From Massilia frigida (lineage in GTDB: Bacteria; Pseudomonadota; Gammaproteobacteria; Burkholderiales; Burkholderiaceae_D): DNA of 64,000 nucleotides. Both the position numbers and the translations under genes were made by a program. The stretch's first letter is position 1. The number at the start of each line of letters is the position of its first letter. Shown one piece after another: positions 8,830 to 18,561 of this stretch. The notes under the pieces are model-generated. The model had not been told where the DNA came from. It searched no databases and worked only from the letters and a program-made list of their open reading frames with translations. Location: NCBI RefSeq assembly GCF_011682175.1, contig NZ_WHJG01000006.1, positions 62,001 through 126,000 of the forward strand, in the 5' to 3' direction.

Positions 8830-11800
8830 GCCAGCTGCTCGACGCCCTGCATTTCCCGCTGTCCGGCACGCGCCTGATCGAGGCCAGCGCCGGCACCGGC
8901 AAGACCTGGACCATCGCCGCCCTGTACCTGCGCCTGGTGCTTGGCCACGGCGGCGAGAACGGCTTTGCGCGCGCACTGCTGCCGTCCGAAATCCTGGTGA
9001 TGACGTTTACCCGCGCCGCCACCCGCGAGCTGTCGAACCGGGTGCGCGAGCGCCTGGTCGAAGCGGCGGGATTTTTCCGGGGCGAGCTGGAACTGGACGA
9101 CCCATACCTGCACCAGCTGGCCGACGCCTGCGGCAGCGAGGGCGAACGCATGGTGGCCGCGCACCGCCTGATGCTGGCCGCCGACACCATGGACGAAGCG
9201 GCGATCTTCACCATCGACGCCTGGTGCCAGCGCATGCTGCGCGAGCACGCGTTCGACAGCGGCAGCCTGTTCGACGAAGAACTGGTCAGCGACGAACACG
9301 CGCTGTTCGAGGACGCCGCGCACGACTACTGGCGCCAGAACGTCTACCCGCTCGACAGCGGTGCGCTCGGCGCGCTGCTGGCGTGCTGGCCCGATGTGCG
9401 CGCGCTCAAGAACACGGTGCGCGACCTGGTGCGCCGGGTCGCGGTGCTGGGCGATCCGCCCGACGAATCGCTGGAAGAAGCCATCGACCGGGTCGAACGC
9501 ACGCAGGCGGCCGCACTGGCCAAGCTGAAAGCCGGTTGGGCCGAGCGCGCCGACGCCATGGAGCAATGGATCGCCGCCCAGCGCGAGATGGCGCCCAAGT
9601 GCTTCAACGGGAACAAGCTGCGCGCCGATTCCCTGCTCAAATGGTTCGAGGCGCTGCGCACCTGGGCGCGCGCGTCCGCCATGCTGATGCCTGCCCTGAC
9701 CGACACGGCCTGGCACCGCCTCACGCCGGACGGGATCACGGATGCCTTCAGCAAGGGCTTCAGCGTCGACATTGCGCCGTGCTTCGACGCCACCACCGAC
9801 CTGTGGGAAGCGCTCAAGGCGATCGATCCGCTGGCGCACGCGCTGTACCGCCATGCCGCTTCGCATATCGCGCGCCGCATGATGGAACTGAAACGGCGCA
9901 AGCGCCAGTTCGGCTTTGCCGACATGCTCGAGCGCCTGAAAAGCGCGCTTGAAGGCGCCAATGGCGAAGCGCTGCGCCAGCGCATCGTCGACCAGTTTCC
10001 GGTGGCGATGGTCGACGAATTCCAGGATACCTCGCCCGACCAGTATGCGATCTTCAACTTGCTGTACCGGGTGGCCGACAACGACCCGTCGCGCGGCCTG
10101 TTCCTGATCGGCGATCCGAAGCAGTCGATCTACGGCTTTCGCGGCGCCGACATCCACAGCTATCTGGACGCGCGGAGTGCCACCGAAGGGCGCCACTACC
10201 AGCTCGGCACCAACTACCGCTCGACGGCGGCGCTGGTGGAAGCGGTCAACCAGCTGTTCCTGCACGCCGAAGGGCGCGATGGCCATCCCGGCTTTGCGGC
10301 CGGGGCTTTTCGCTTCCGCAAGGGTAGCGTCAATCCGCTGCCGTTCGACGCGGTGGCGGCAAAGGGACGCGCGCAGCAGCTGGTGGGCGTGGACGGACCG
10401 TACCAGGCGCTGGCCATTTGCAGCACCAGCCGCGACGACCTCAAGGCGGACGACTACCGCGAATTTTTTGCCCATCACAGCGCCGAGCATATCGTCGGCC
10501 TGCTGAACGACCCGCACGCGGGGTTCAATGAAAACGGCGTCTTCACGCGCCTGGTGCCGGCCGATATCGCCATCCTGGTGCGCGACCGGCGCGAAGCGAC
10601 CGCGATCCGGCGCGCGCTGGCGCAGCGCAAGGTGCCCAGCGTGTACCTGTCCGACAAGGACTCGGTGATCGAGAGCGAGGAGGCCGCCGACGTGCTGCGC
10701 TGGCTGCAAGCGGTAGCCAATCCGCTCGATGGGGCGCTGGCGCGTGCGGCATTTGCCACCCGCACCTCCGGCCTTTCCTTGGGCGAACTGGCGCGCCTGT
10801 CGTCGGACGAACTGGCGTGGGAAGTGCGGGTCGAGCAGTTGAAGGGTTTGCACATCGTGTGGCAGCGCCAGGGCGTGCTGGCCATGCTGCGCCGCTTTAT
10901 CCATGACATGCGGCTGCCCTCGGCGCTGCTGCGGCAGGCCGGCGGCGAGCGGCGCCTGACCAATCTGCTGCACCTGGCCGAACTGCTGCAAAGCGCCAGT
11001 AGCCAGCTCGAAGGCGAGCAAGCCCTGATCCGCTGGTTCGCCGAACAGCTGGCCGGGGTGGGCGAGGGCGGCGATGAACGGGTGCTGCGCCTGGAGAGCG
11101 ACGCGGAGCTGGTCAAGGTGGTCACCGTGCACAAGTCCAAGGGGCTTGAATATCCGCTGGTGTACCTGCCGTTCGCGGTGACGGCGCGCACCACCGACCG
11201 GCGCAACCGCAGCTTTTTCGAATTCGTCGGGCGCGACGGCGTGCGCCGCATCGACCTAGCGCTGTCGGACGAAGCCTTGCATGCCGTCGACCGCGCGCGC
11301 ATCGAGGAAGACTTGCGCCTGCTGTACGTGGCGCTGACGCGCGCGCGCCATTTCTTGTGGCTCGGCGTGGCTGCGGTCACTGCGCGCAAGGCGGGCGACA
11401 ACAAGCTGCACGAGTCGGCGCTCGGCTACCTGCTGACGGGCGGGCAGCCGATTGGCGCGGCCGATATCGAGCCGTACTGGGAAAAGCTGCGCGCCGGCTC
11501 GCAGGCGATCGGCCTGCGCTCGCTCGATACGCCGCAAGGCATTACCATGCTGGCGCGCGACGAAGCGCAGCCCGCGCTGGTCGATGCCGCGCCCTTTGGC
11601 GGCAGTTTCGAGCGCAACTGGGCGGTCGGTTCCTTTACCTCGCTCACGCGCCAGACCAACGCGGCGCCGATGCGCGCACAGGAAGAAACCTTGTTCGACG
11701 AAGAGCAGCAACAGCAGCTCATGCAGCAAAACCTGCGCACCGACGACGCACCCTGGCACCGCTTCCCGCGCGGTTCCGTGCCCGGCAATTTTTTGCACGA

Positions 11801-12482
11801 GCAACTTGAGTGGATGGGGCAGGAGGGCTTTGCGATTGCCGAGGACGAGCAGTTCGCCGCGCGCCTTGGCCAGCGCTGCGAGCGCGCCGGCTGGGGCCAC
11901 CGCCAGGATGATGCCGTGGCCTGGCTGCGCGCGGTGGCCACCACGCCGCTGCCGCACCTGGGCGTGCCGCTGGCCGCCATCGATCGCGTCATTCCTGAAA
12001 TGGAGTTCTGGTTTCCCAGCGAGCAGTTGAACAGCGCAGCGCTCGACCGCCTGTGCGGTACGCACCTGCTCGGGAAGACGCCGCGCCCCTCGCTGCCCGA
12101 GCGCTACCTGCACGGCATGCTGAAAGGCTTTGCCGACCTGGTATTCGAACACGAAGGCCGCTACTGGGTGATCGATTACAAGTCGAACGCGCTCGGCACC
12201 GGCGACGCCGCCTACGGCAAGGCCGCGATGGCGGCCGGGATGGCGCTGCACCGCTACGATATCCAGGGCGCGATCTACATGCTGGCCCTGCATCGCTTGC
12301 TCAAGAGCCGCCTGGGCGAAGCCTACGATCCGGCGCGCCAGCTGGGCGGCGCGATTTTCCTGTTCCTGCGCGGGATCGCCAACGCCGGCACGCGCGGCTG
12401 CTACCTGCTCGAACCGGACCTGGTATTGCTCGACGGCCTCGATGCGCTGCTCGGCGTCGCGCCCTCGCGGGAGGATGCATGA
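8826..12482 (+). CDS. recB: Exodeoxyribonuclease V beta subunit RecB
   Basis: RecB is the 3'-5' helicase and sole nuclease of RecBCD, 1218 aa. The start ATG at 8826 lies inside the recC stop (ATGA); the open frame extends further upstream but that part is recC shadow. The UvrD-type helicase has Walker A EASAGTGKT with Lys26 and Walker B DEFQDTSPDQY, followed by helicase motifs GDPKQSIYGFRGAD and TVHKSKGLEYP. The C-terminal nuclease shows Asp1104 (GFADLVF), Asp1117 and Lys1119 (DYKSN), matching the catalytic triad of the family, so the nuclease should be active. It sits between recC and recD with 4-bp overlaps on both sides. Confidence 0.96.
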   Translation: MSQLLDALHFPLSGTRLIEASAGTGKTWTIAALYLRLVLGHGGENGFARALLPSEILVMTFTRAATRELSNRVRERLVEAAGFFRGELELDDPYLHQLADACGSEGERMVAAHRLMLAADTMDEAAIFTIDAWCQRMLREHAFDSGSLFDEELVSDEHALFEDAAHDYWRQNVYPLDSGALGALLACWPDVRALKNTVRDLVRRVAVLGDPPDESLEEAIDRVERTQAAALAKLKAGWAERADAMEQWIAAQREMAPKCFNGNKLRADSLLKWFEALRTWARASAMLMPALTDTAWHRLTPDGITDAFSKGFSVDIAPCFDATTDLWEALKAIDPLAHALYRHAASHIARRMMELKRRKRQFGFADMLERLKSALEGANGEALRQRIVDQFPVAMVDEFQDTSPDQYAIFNLLYRVADNDPSRGLFLIGDPKQSIYGFRGADIHSYLDARSATEGRHYQLGTNYRSTAALVEAVNQLFLHAEGRDGHPGFAAGAFRFRKGSVNPLPFDAVAAKGRAQQLVGVDGPYQALAICSTSRDDLKADDYREFFAHHSAEHIVGLLNDPHAGFNENGVFTRLVPADIAILVRDRREATAIRRALAQRKVPSVYLSDKDSVIESEEAADVLRWLQAVANPLDGALARAAFATRTSGLSLGELARLSSDELAWEVRVEQLKGLHIVWQRQGVLAMLRRFIHDMRLPSALLRQAGGERRLTNLLHLAELLQSASSQLEGEQALIRWFAEQLAGVGEGGDERVLRLESDAELVKVVTVHKSKGLEYPLVYLPFAVTARTTDRRNRSFFEFVGRDGVRRIDLALSDEALHAVDRARIEEDLRLLYVALTRARHFLWLGVAAVTARKAGDNKLHESALGYLLTGGQPIGAADIEPYWEKLRAGSQAIGLRSLDTPQGITMLARDEAQPALVDAAPFGGSFERNWAVGSFTSLTRQTNAAPMRAQEETLFDEEQQQQLMQQNLRTDDAPWHRFPRGSVPGNFLHEQLEWMGQEGFAIAEDEQFAARLGQRCERAGWGHRQDDAVAWLRAVATTPLPHLGVPLAAIDRVIPEMEFWFPSEQLNSAALDRLCGTHLLGKTPRPSLPERYLHGMLKGFADLVFEHEGRYWVIDYKSNALGTGDAAYGKAAMAAGMALHRYDIQGAIYMLALHRLLKSRLGEAYDPARQLGGAIFLFLRGIANAGTRGCYLLEPDLVLLDGLDALLGVAPSREDA

Positions 12483-14431
12483 AGCGCGTCGCCTCGCGCG
12501 CCGCCTCGCCCGCCGCCTCGCTCGACGCCCTGTGGGTGCAGGTCGCCATGCTGACCGAAGATGGCCAGCTGCGGCGCCTGTCCGGCACCTTTGCGCGCTT
12601 CGTCGGCTCGCTCGGCAGCGCCACGCCGGCGCTGATGCTGGCCTGCGTGCTGCTGTCGGAACTGGAAGGGCGCGGCCACAGCTGCCTGATGCTCGACCAG
12701 CTGGCGCTGGACCCGGCCGCGCTGATGGCATGGGACAAGGAGCAGTGGGATGCGCTGGCGCGCTCGGCCGGCGCCCTGCCCAGGAACCGCAAGGGCTGGA
12801 TCGACCAGCTGACCGCGTCCGACCAGGTGTGGCATGTGGGCGACCTCGATTTCGACCAGCCGCTGGTGCTTGACGGCGAGCGCCTGTACCTGCGCCGCTA
12901 CTGGCGCGACGAAACCCTGGTCGCGCACACGATCCGCGCGCGCGCCGAACAGGTGCGCGAGGTCGACGCGCCGGCGGTGCGCATCTGGCTCGACATCCTG
13001 TTCGCGTCGGAGCGCCGCACCAAGGGGCCGGACTGGCAAAAGCTGGCCTGCGCCATCGCGCTGCGCGGCTCGATCGCGATCATCACCGGTGGGCCGGGGA
13101 CCGGCAAGACCTACACCGTGGCGCGCCTGCTTGCGCTGCTGTTCGCGGTGGCGCCGGACGCGGGACGGCAGCGCATCGCGCTGGCCGCGCCGACCGGCAA
13201 GGCGGCGGCGCGCCTGAAGCAATCGATCGACAAGGCCTTGACCGAACTGGCCGACAAGGTCGGCACCACGCTGCCGCTGCGCGACCTGACGGCGCGCATG
13301 GGGGCGGCGCGCACCTTGCATAGTTTGCTGGGAGCGCGGCCCGACACCCGTACCTTCGCGCACAACAAGGGCAATCCGCTCGACATCGACGTGCTCATTG
13401 TCGACGAAGCGTCGATGGTGCACCTGGAGATGATGGCCTCCTTGCTGGACGCGCTGCCGGTGGGCGCGACCTTGATCCTGCTGGGCGACAAAGACCAGCT
13501 GGCGTCGGTGGAGGCGGGGGCGGTGCTGGGTGACCTGTGCCGCGATGCGCAGGCGGGCGGGTATTCGGCGGCCACGATGGCGTATGCCCTGGCGGCCAGC
13601 GGCGAGACCATTCCGGCCGACTATGGCGGCGCCGGCGGGGCGCTGGCGCAGCAGACCGTGATGCTGCGCAGCAGCCGCCGTTTCAGTGGGCCGATCGGGC
13701 AACTGGCGCTGGCGGTGAACGCCGGCGACGTCGCGCGCGCCGAGGGAGTGCTGCGCGCTGGCGACGGCACGGTGCGCTGGATCGAGCATGGGCACCAGCA
13801 GCATGTGGTGCAACTGGCGTTCGATGGCTACGCGCCGTATCTCTCGCTCATGGGCGAGGGCGATGGCGGCCAGGCGCACGAGACCTGGGTGCGCGCGGTG
13901 CTGCATCGCTTCGAGGCGTTCCGGGTGTTGTGCGCGGTGCGCGAGGGCGAGTGGGGCGTGGGCGGCTTGAATGACGCGATCGAGCAGCGGCTGGACGGGG
14001 CAGGGTTGATCCGGCGCCGTGGCGAGTGGTATGTGGGGCGGCCGGTGATGATCACCCGGAACGACTACGGCACCGGCGTGTTCAATGGCGACATCGGGCT
14101 GACCTTGGGCGATCCGGCGCGTCCGGGCTCGTTGCGCGTGTATTTCCTGGAGGGGGACAAGGTGCGCAGTGTGCTGGCCACGCGCTTGCGGCATGTGGAG
14201 ACGGCGTTCGCGATGACGGTACACAAATCGCAGGGATCGGAATTTGCGCACACGGTGCTGGTGCTGCCGCGCGAACGCGGGGCGGTGATCGCGCGCGAGC
14301 TGATTTATACGGGGATCACGCGGGCCAGTGCGCAGTTTACGCTGGTGTCGCCGCTGGCGGCGATCCTGGGCGAGTCGATTGCGCAGCGCACCCAGAGGGC
14401 GAGCGGTTTGCGGGAGATGATTGCGGGGTGA
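12479..14431 (+). CDS. recD: Exodeoxyribonuclease V alpha subunit RecD
   Basis: RecD is the 5'-3' SF1B helicase subunit that makes RecBCD fast and processive and controls its nuclease. The start ATG at 12479 overlaps the recB stop, giving 650 aa. Walker A is GGPGTGKTYT with Lys210; DVLIVDEASMVHLEM is Walker B; GDKDQLASVEAGAVLGD and the C-terminal AMTVHKSQGSEF are helicase motifs III and V/VI. The N-terminal domain that contacts RecB is present. It ends 7 bp before a hairpin shared with the convergent peptidase gene. Confidence 0.96.
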   Translation: MKRVASRAASPAASLDALWVQVAMLTEDGQLRRLSGTFARFVGSLGSATPALMLACVLLSELEGRGHSCLMLDQLALDPAALMAWDKEQWDALARSAGALPRNRKGWIDQLTASDQVWHVGDLDFDQPLVLDGERLYLRRYWRDETLVAHTIRARAEQVREVDAPAVRIWLDILFASERRTKGPDWQKLACAIALRGSIAIITGGPGTGKTYTVARLLALLFAVAPDAGRQRIALAAPTGKAAARLKQSIDKALTELADKVGTTLPLRDLTARMGAARTLHSLLGARPDTRTFAHNKGNPLDIDVLIVDEASMVHLEMMASLLDALPVGATLILLGDKDQLASVEAGAVLGDLCRDAQAGGYSAATMAYALAASGETIPADYGGAGGALAQQTVMLRSSRRFSGPIGQLALAVNAGDVARAEGVLRAGDGTVRWIEHGHQQHVVQLAFDGYAPYLSLMGEGDGGQAHETWVRAVLHRFEAFRVLCAVREGEWGVGGLNDAIEQRLDGAGLIRRRGEWYVGRPVMITRNDYGTGVFNGDIGLTLGDPARPGSLRVYFLEGDKVRSVLATRLRHVETAFAMTVHKSQGSEFAHTVLVLPRERGAVIARELIYTGITRASAQFTLVSPLAAILGESIAQRTQRASGLREMIAG

Positions 14432-14437
14432 GGAACA

Positions 14438-14477
14438 CCGTCGTTTCCGCCAATGGTGGAAGCGACGGAAACGACGG
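14438..14477. terminator. Hairpin between convergent recD and pbpG-like genes
   Basis: A perfect 12-bp stem (14438-14449 with 14466-14477, arm CCGTCGTTTCCG) and a 16-nt loop lie just after the recD stop. A run of T begins at 14486, ten bases past the stem, so it is an imperfect intrinsic terminator that may serve both strands. Confidence 0.6.
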
Positions 14478-14489
14478 GAGCTGCGTTTT

Positions 14490-15503
14490 TTACGCGCGGC
14501 GGTGGCGGTAGATGACCGGCTTGTTCTGCTTGAGCTTCACGCGGCTGTGCAGCCCCGCTTTGACCACCGGACCATGGGCGGCGGTGACGATCACAGGATG
14601 GTGGCGTCCACGGCCACGCAAGCTGGCCTTGATCACCGGCGCACGCGCCGCCGACGCCACGATCACCGGCTGCGCGCGCTGGCGCACCGGTGCACGGGCG
14701 ATCACCGGCGCTTCGTCGCCGGCAATGAAGCGGCGGATGCTGAGCGCGTCCAGGATCCGGGTCGAACTGGCCTTGGCATTGAGTAGCACCAGGGTCGCAT
14801 TCTTGCCCGCCGATTTGATCTTCATGATCAGGCAGCGGCCCGCTTCTTCCGTGTAGCCGGTCTTCGACAGGCCGATTTCCCAGCCCTTGGCGCCGACCAG
14901 GCGGTTGGTGTTGCGGTACTCGACCTCGCGGCCGCTGATATTGATCGTGTCGCTCGACTCGGTCGTGATGCGCGCGATTTCCGGGTAGGCCGATGCCGCC
15001 CTGGCCATCTTGACCAGGTCCGATGCCGTCGACTTGTTGTTCGGCGACAGGCCGGTCGGCTCTTCGATCACGGTCTGCGTCATGCCCAGCGCGGCCACCT
15101 TGGCGCGCACCGCCGACTTGAACGCCACCACGCCACCCGGATAGGTGCGGCCCAGGGACGCCGCGGCGCGGTTGTCGGAGCTCATCAATGCCAGTGCGAG
15201 CACGTCGTGGCGGCTGATCACGGCGCCCACCGGCACGCGCGAGGTGCTGTGCTTGAGCACGTCAACGTCGCGCTGGTCGATGGCGATCTGCTCGTTCATG
15301 TCCTGTTTGGCGTCGAGCACGACCATGGCGGTCATCAGCTTGGTCAGCGAGGCGATCGAGACCACCTGGTTGGCATTCTTTTCGAGGAGGATCTTGCCGG
15401 TGTCGTCCTCGATCACCAGTACCGATTGCGATCCGAACGGCACGGCCAGGGCGGCCGTGGCGGACATCGACATCAATAGGGTGACAAGCAATTTCTTGAT
15501 CAT
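14490..15503 (-). CDS. pbpG: D-alanyl-D-alanine endopeptidase (PBP7-like, S11 family)
   Basis: Periplasmic low-molecular-weight penicillin-binding protein that trims peptidoglycan peptides. A signal peptide (MIKKLLVTLLMSMSATAALA) is followed by the three catalytic motifs: SxxK as Ser52-Leu-Thr-Lys55, SxN as Ser109-Asp-Asn111 and KTG at 214-216. Family length without the tail is about 265 residues; here an extra tail from about 270 to 337 is very basic and contains PVI/PVV repeated about six times, which could bind cell wall or DNA. PBP7 is the closest match, but PBP5-type carboxypeptidase activity cannot be excluded. It is convergent with recD. Confidence 0.88.
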   Translation of the reverse strand: MIKKLLVTLLMSMSATAALAVPFGSQSVLVIEDDTGKILLEKNANQVVSIASLTKLMTAMVVLDAKQDMNEQIAIDQRDVDVLKHSTSRVPVGAVISRHDVLALALMSSDNRAAASLGRTYPGGVVAFKSAVRAKVAALGMTQTVIEEPTGLSPNNKSTASDLVKMARAASAYPEIARITTESSDTINISGREVEYRNTNRLVGAKGWEIGLSKTGYTEEAGRCLIMKIKSAGKNATLVLLNAKASSTRILDALSIRRFIAGDEAPVIARAPVRQRAQPVIVASAARAPVIKASLRGRGRHHPVIVTAAHGPVVKAGLHSRVKLKQNKPVIYRHRRA

Positions 15504-15796
15504 GTGGTTGGTCTTTGCAGTTGGGCTGGGTCAATGGCGGCGCGGGGAGCGCGGCAGCTGCTGAGTGGGTTAATTCTATACGGCAACTACTATAGGGGCA
15601 CGATAGCATCAAAGGCGCGGCCATGTCTAGCGTGCATGAGGCAAAACGAGCTCAAGCGCAATAAACACCTTAATAAAGTGGCGTAAGTCCCTGAATTATT
15701 TCAGGAAAGTAAAGTTTCTCGTGCGCTACTTGGGTGGCGGAAATGCTATGGGCGGATGCCGTGCGGGCAGGAAAAAGGAGGGGGGCTGGAGGAATG
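15504..15796. other. Intergenic region, upstream of the PBP7-like gene
   Basis: No gene is supported here. It should hold the promoter of the leftward peptidase gene; TATA-like hexamers occur near 15575-15595 but no well-spaced -35 could be fixed. A short inverted repeat CCTGAA-TTAT-TTCAGG lies near 15690-15706 in an AT-rich patch. Confidence 0.5.
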
Positions 15797-15825
15797 GCCG
15801 CTTGCGCGTGGAGGGCGCAAGCGGC
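15797..15825 (-). terminator. Hairpin downstream of sulfate-binding protein gene
   Basis: An 11-bp perfect stem (15797-15807 with 15815-15825, arm GCCGCTTGCGC) and a 7-nt loop begin just past the stop of the leftward sbp gene. An A-run on the plus strand (15772-15776) gives a U-tract in that transcript, but about 20 bases later, so termination is plausible rather than certain. Confidence 0.5.
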
Positions 15826-15835
15826 GCGGGCAGGA

Positions 15836-16852
15836 CTATTTCACCTGGTAGATCTTGTCGAATTCGCCACCGTCGTCGAAGTGTTTTTTCTGCGCCTGTT
15901 TCCAGCCGCCGAAGACCTCGTCGACCGTGAACAGCGCGATCGGCTTGTAGTTGCCGGCAAATTTCTTGGCCACCGTTTCCGAGCGCGGGCGCAGGAAGTG
16001 CTTGGCGCCGATGGTCTGGCCGGCATCGGAGTAGAGGAAGTTCAGGTAGGCGGTGGCCTGCTTGCGCACGCCGCGCTTGTCGACCACCTTGTCGACCACC
16101 GCCACCGGCGACTCGGCCAGGATCGACACGGCCGGATAGACGACCTCGAAGTTCTCGCCGAATTCGCTGCGCACCATCTGCACTTCGCTCTCGAAGGTCA
16201 CCAGGGCGTCGCCGATGTCGCGCTGGGTGAAGGTGGTGGTGGCCGCGCGGCCGCCGCCATCGAGCACCGGCACGTTCTTGAAGATGCGCGCAACCAGCTC
16301 GCGCGCCTGGGCTTCGGTGCCGCCTTTCTTGATCACGGAACCCCATGCGGCCAGATAGGTGTAGCGGCCATTGCCGGCTGTTTTCGGGTTGGGGATGACC
16401 ACCTTGGTGCCGGGCTTGGCCAGGTCGTCCCAGGTCTTGATCTGTTTAGGGTTGCCTTTGCGCACCAAAAAAATCATGGTGGAATAGAAGGGCGCCGCAT
16501 TGTGGGGAAACTTCTTGGCCCAGCCGGCCGCCACCACCCCACGGTCGGCCAGCATGTCGATGTCGTTGGCCTGGTTCATCGTCACCACCGATGCTTCGAG
16601 CCCGTCCGCCACCGAGCGCGCCTGCTTGCTCGAACCGCCGTGCGACTGGTTGATGGTGATGGTTTCGCCCGTGTTTTTCTTCCATTCTGCAATAAAAGCC
16701 GGATTGATTTCCTTGTACAGCTCGCGCGCCACGTCGTACGAGACGTTGAGCAGCTGGGCCTCGGCGGCGCTGGCGCCGAGCGGCAGGAGGGCCATGGCGG
16801 CGGCCAGCGACAGGATTGCCCGGCGGGTACGCAAATTGCATGTTGTTTTCAT
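15836..16852 (-). CDS. sbp: Sulfate ABC transporter substrate-binding protein
   Basis: Periplasmic binding protein (338 aa) that delivers sulfate or thiosulfate to a CysTWA-type ABC importer. A signal peptide ends near residue 30 (LGASA-AEA). LLNVSYDVARELY, NQSHGGSSKQARSV and the C-terminal FTVDEVFGGW are family signatures. No permease or ATPase genes adjoin it, so it must use a transporter encoded elsewhere, a common arrangement for Sbp. Regulation by CysB or sulfur starvation is expected from the family, but no confident site was identified in the 282-bp upstream region. Confidence 0.93.
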   Translation of the reverse strand: MKTTCNLRTRRAILSLAAAMALLPLGASAAEAQLLNVSYDVARELYKEINPAFIAEWKKNTGETITINQSHGGSSKQARSVADGLEASVVTMNQANDIDMLADRGVVAAGWAKKFPHNAAPFYSTMIFLVRKGNPKQIKTWDDLAKPGTKVVIPNPKTAGNGRYTYLAAWGSVIKKGGTEAQARELVARIFKNVPVLDGGGRAATTTFTQRDIGDALVTFESEVQMVRSEFGENFEVVYPAVSILAESPVAVVDKVVDKRGVRKQATAYLNFLYSDAGQTIGAKHFLRPRSETVAKKFAGNYKPIALFTVDEVFGGWKQAQKKHFDDGGEFDKIYQVK

Positions 16853-17134
16853 GGTGTTCTCTTGGGCTTTCTATTGTAGGAACCGAGACGCATGGTCTAA
16901 AATCCGCAGCCAAAACGGAAGGATTGTTTTGTCATATGCTTAGACGGGGCCGTGCGGATAGTGTCGCATAAGCTTCCTTGATTTTCTTCGTTGGCAGGGG
17001 CTGCCGGGCGGCGTAGGCTGGTCGGGCTGGGCAAATTCGCAACAAGCGGGGATGTCCGTTCTTGGTATAGTCGGGTTGTGCTTGAACTGCGGCAACACCA
17101 TTTTATTGTTTGTTATTGCTTATCGTGATCGCAC

Positions 17135-17662
17135 ATGGGTATTGAGATTCGCATTGCTGTGCCAGAAGACGCGTTTGCCGCGTGTGACGTCTTGCGCCGC
17201 TCGATCACCGAGTGCTGCGTGGCCGATCACCGGCACGATCCGGAGGCGCTGACGGCGTGGCTGGGCAACAAGACGCCGCAAAATGTGGCCACCTGGTTCG
17301 TCTCACCGGCCAACCATGCCCTGGTCGCGGAGCGCGATGGCGCGGTGGTGGGCGTGGCCCTGCTGACCCAGGCCGGCAAATTGTCGCTGTGCTATGTCTT
17401 GCCCGAAGCGCTGTACAGCGGCGTCGGCAAGGCGCTCCTGCGCGGGGTGGAAGCCCAGGCGCGCGCCTGGGGCGTGAGCGTGCTGCGCCTGAACAGCACC
17501 ATCACCGCCAGCAAGTTCTACGAACGCAACGGCTACATCCTCGCGGGCAAGGAAAAAAGTTGTTACGGACTGGAGTGCGACTTCTTCTGGAAGAAATTGA
17601 ACGCCTGCGAGACCATCGATCCCAGCCCGCGTAAGCGTTTTTGCAACTGTACCGGGCAATAA
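17135..17662 (+). CDS. GNAT family N-acetyltransferase
   Basis: Predicted cytosolic acetyl-CoA-dependent N-acetyltransferase, 175 aa. The GNAT core includes the acetyl-CoA pyrophosphate loop in YSGVGKALLRGVEAQAR and the C-terminal LRLNSTITASKFYERNGY, typical of small-molecule acetyltransferases. The substrate cannot be deduced. It stands alone between sbp (divergent) and the DUF882 lipoprotein. Confidence 0.85.
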   Translation: MGIEIRIAVPEDAFAACDVLRRSITECCVADHRHDPEALTAWLGNKTPQNVATWFVSPANHALVAERDGAVVGVALLTQAGKLSLCYVLPEALYSGVGKALLRGVEAQARAWGVSVLRLNSTITASKFYERNGYILAGKEKSCYGLECDFFWKKLNACETIDPSPRKRFCNCTGQ

Positions 17663-17730
17663 TGCACGTGCGCCCTGTGCGCGCGGCAAGCTTGCGCTAT
17701 AGTGTGCGCCTTGTTTACTAAGTATTCGTC

Positions 17731-18459
17731 ATGGCCACGCGCAGAGATTTTCTACATCAAGGCTTATGCCTGTCCACCATGGGCATGATTTCGGTTCCGC
17801 TGATCGGTTGCGGCAGTGCCAGCGCGGCACCGGCGGACAAGTCCCGGCGGCCGGTCCAGGTCGCTAAGGCGGGCAAGCCGGCGCCGGCAGTACGGGCGGC
17901 GGCACCGTCCGCGCCGGCCCCGGAAACCGAGCTGGCGCCCCCTCCCGATATTTTCGACGCGCAAGCGCTGGACCTCGATTTCTGGCTCAAGCCGCGCGTG
18001 CTGACGCTGACGCGTCCGCAAAGCGGCGAAAAAACCAAGGTGCTGTACTGGAAGGATGGCCAGGTCATCGATGCGGCCTACCAGGAACTGTGCCATTTGA
18101 TGCGTGACGTCAACGGCAAGGAAACGGCACCGATCGATCCCAAGCTATTTGAAACGCTGTGGGGCACGCAGGCATTCATCGCGCGCTACGGCATCGAGCA
18201 ACCGCTGGAAATCCTGTCCGGCTTTCGCACCACCAAATCGAATGACAAGCTGCGCGAAGCGGGCGTGCCGGCGGCGCGCCAGTCCCTGCATATCGAAGGC
18301 AAGGCGGCCGATATCCGTATCGCCAACCTGAATGCCGAGGTGCTCGGCGGGCTGGTGCGCAGTTTTCGCCAGGGCGGGGTAGGGTATTACTACCGTTCCG
18401 GGCCGCGCGGCGGCTGGATTCATGCCGATACCGGGCTCAAGCGTACCTGGAAGGGCTAG
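17731..18459 (+). CDS. DUF882 / YcbK-like murein peptidase (M15), Tat lipoprotein
   Basis: A 242-aa envelope protein. The N-terminus carries a twin-arginine signal (RRDFL) followed by a lipobox LIGC, so it is probably exported folded through Tat and lipidated. A proline/alanine-rich linker spans about 30-75. The C-terminal domain has the M15/DUF882 zinc ligands: H and D in LHIEGKAADIR and H in WIHADTG. Such proteins (E. coli YcbK/MepK type) cleave peptidoglycan crosslinks. The domain call is firm; catalytic specificity is inferred. Confidence 0.87.
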   Translation: MATRRDFLHQGLCLSTMGMISVPLIGCGSASAAPADKSRRPVQVAKAGKPAPAVRAAAPSAPAPETELAPPPDIFDAQALDLDFWLKPRVLTLTRPQSGEKTKVLYWKDGQVIDAAYQELCHLMRDVNGKETAPIDPKLFETLWGTQAFIARYGIEQPLEILSGFRTTKSNDKLREAGVPAARQSLHIEGKAADIRIANLNAEVLGGLVRSFRQGGVGYYYRSGPRGGWIHADTGLKRTWKG

Positions 18460-18527
18460 GCGCCGCACGGGATGTGCAAGCGCCTGGGTCGGTGTCACTG
18501 CGTATTGTTCATTGACGCGTGATCGAT

Positions 18528-18552
18528 GGACCCGGCATTGCCTGCCGGGTCC
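18528..18552. terminator. Bidirectional hairpin between convergent genes
   Basis: A perfect 10-bp stem GGACCCGGCA/TGCCGGGTCC with a 5-nt loop lies between the DUF882 gene and the convergent lipoprotein pseudogene. There is no T-run on either side. Confidence 0.55.
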
Positions 18553-18561
18553 GCGCAAGGA

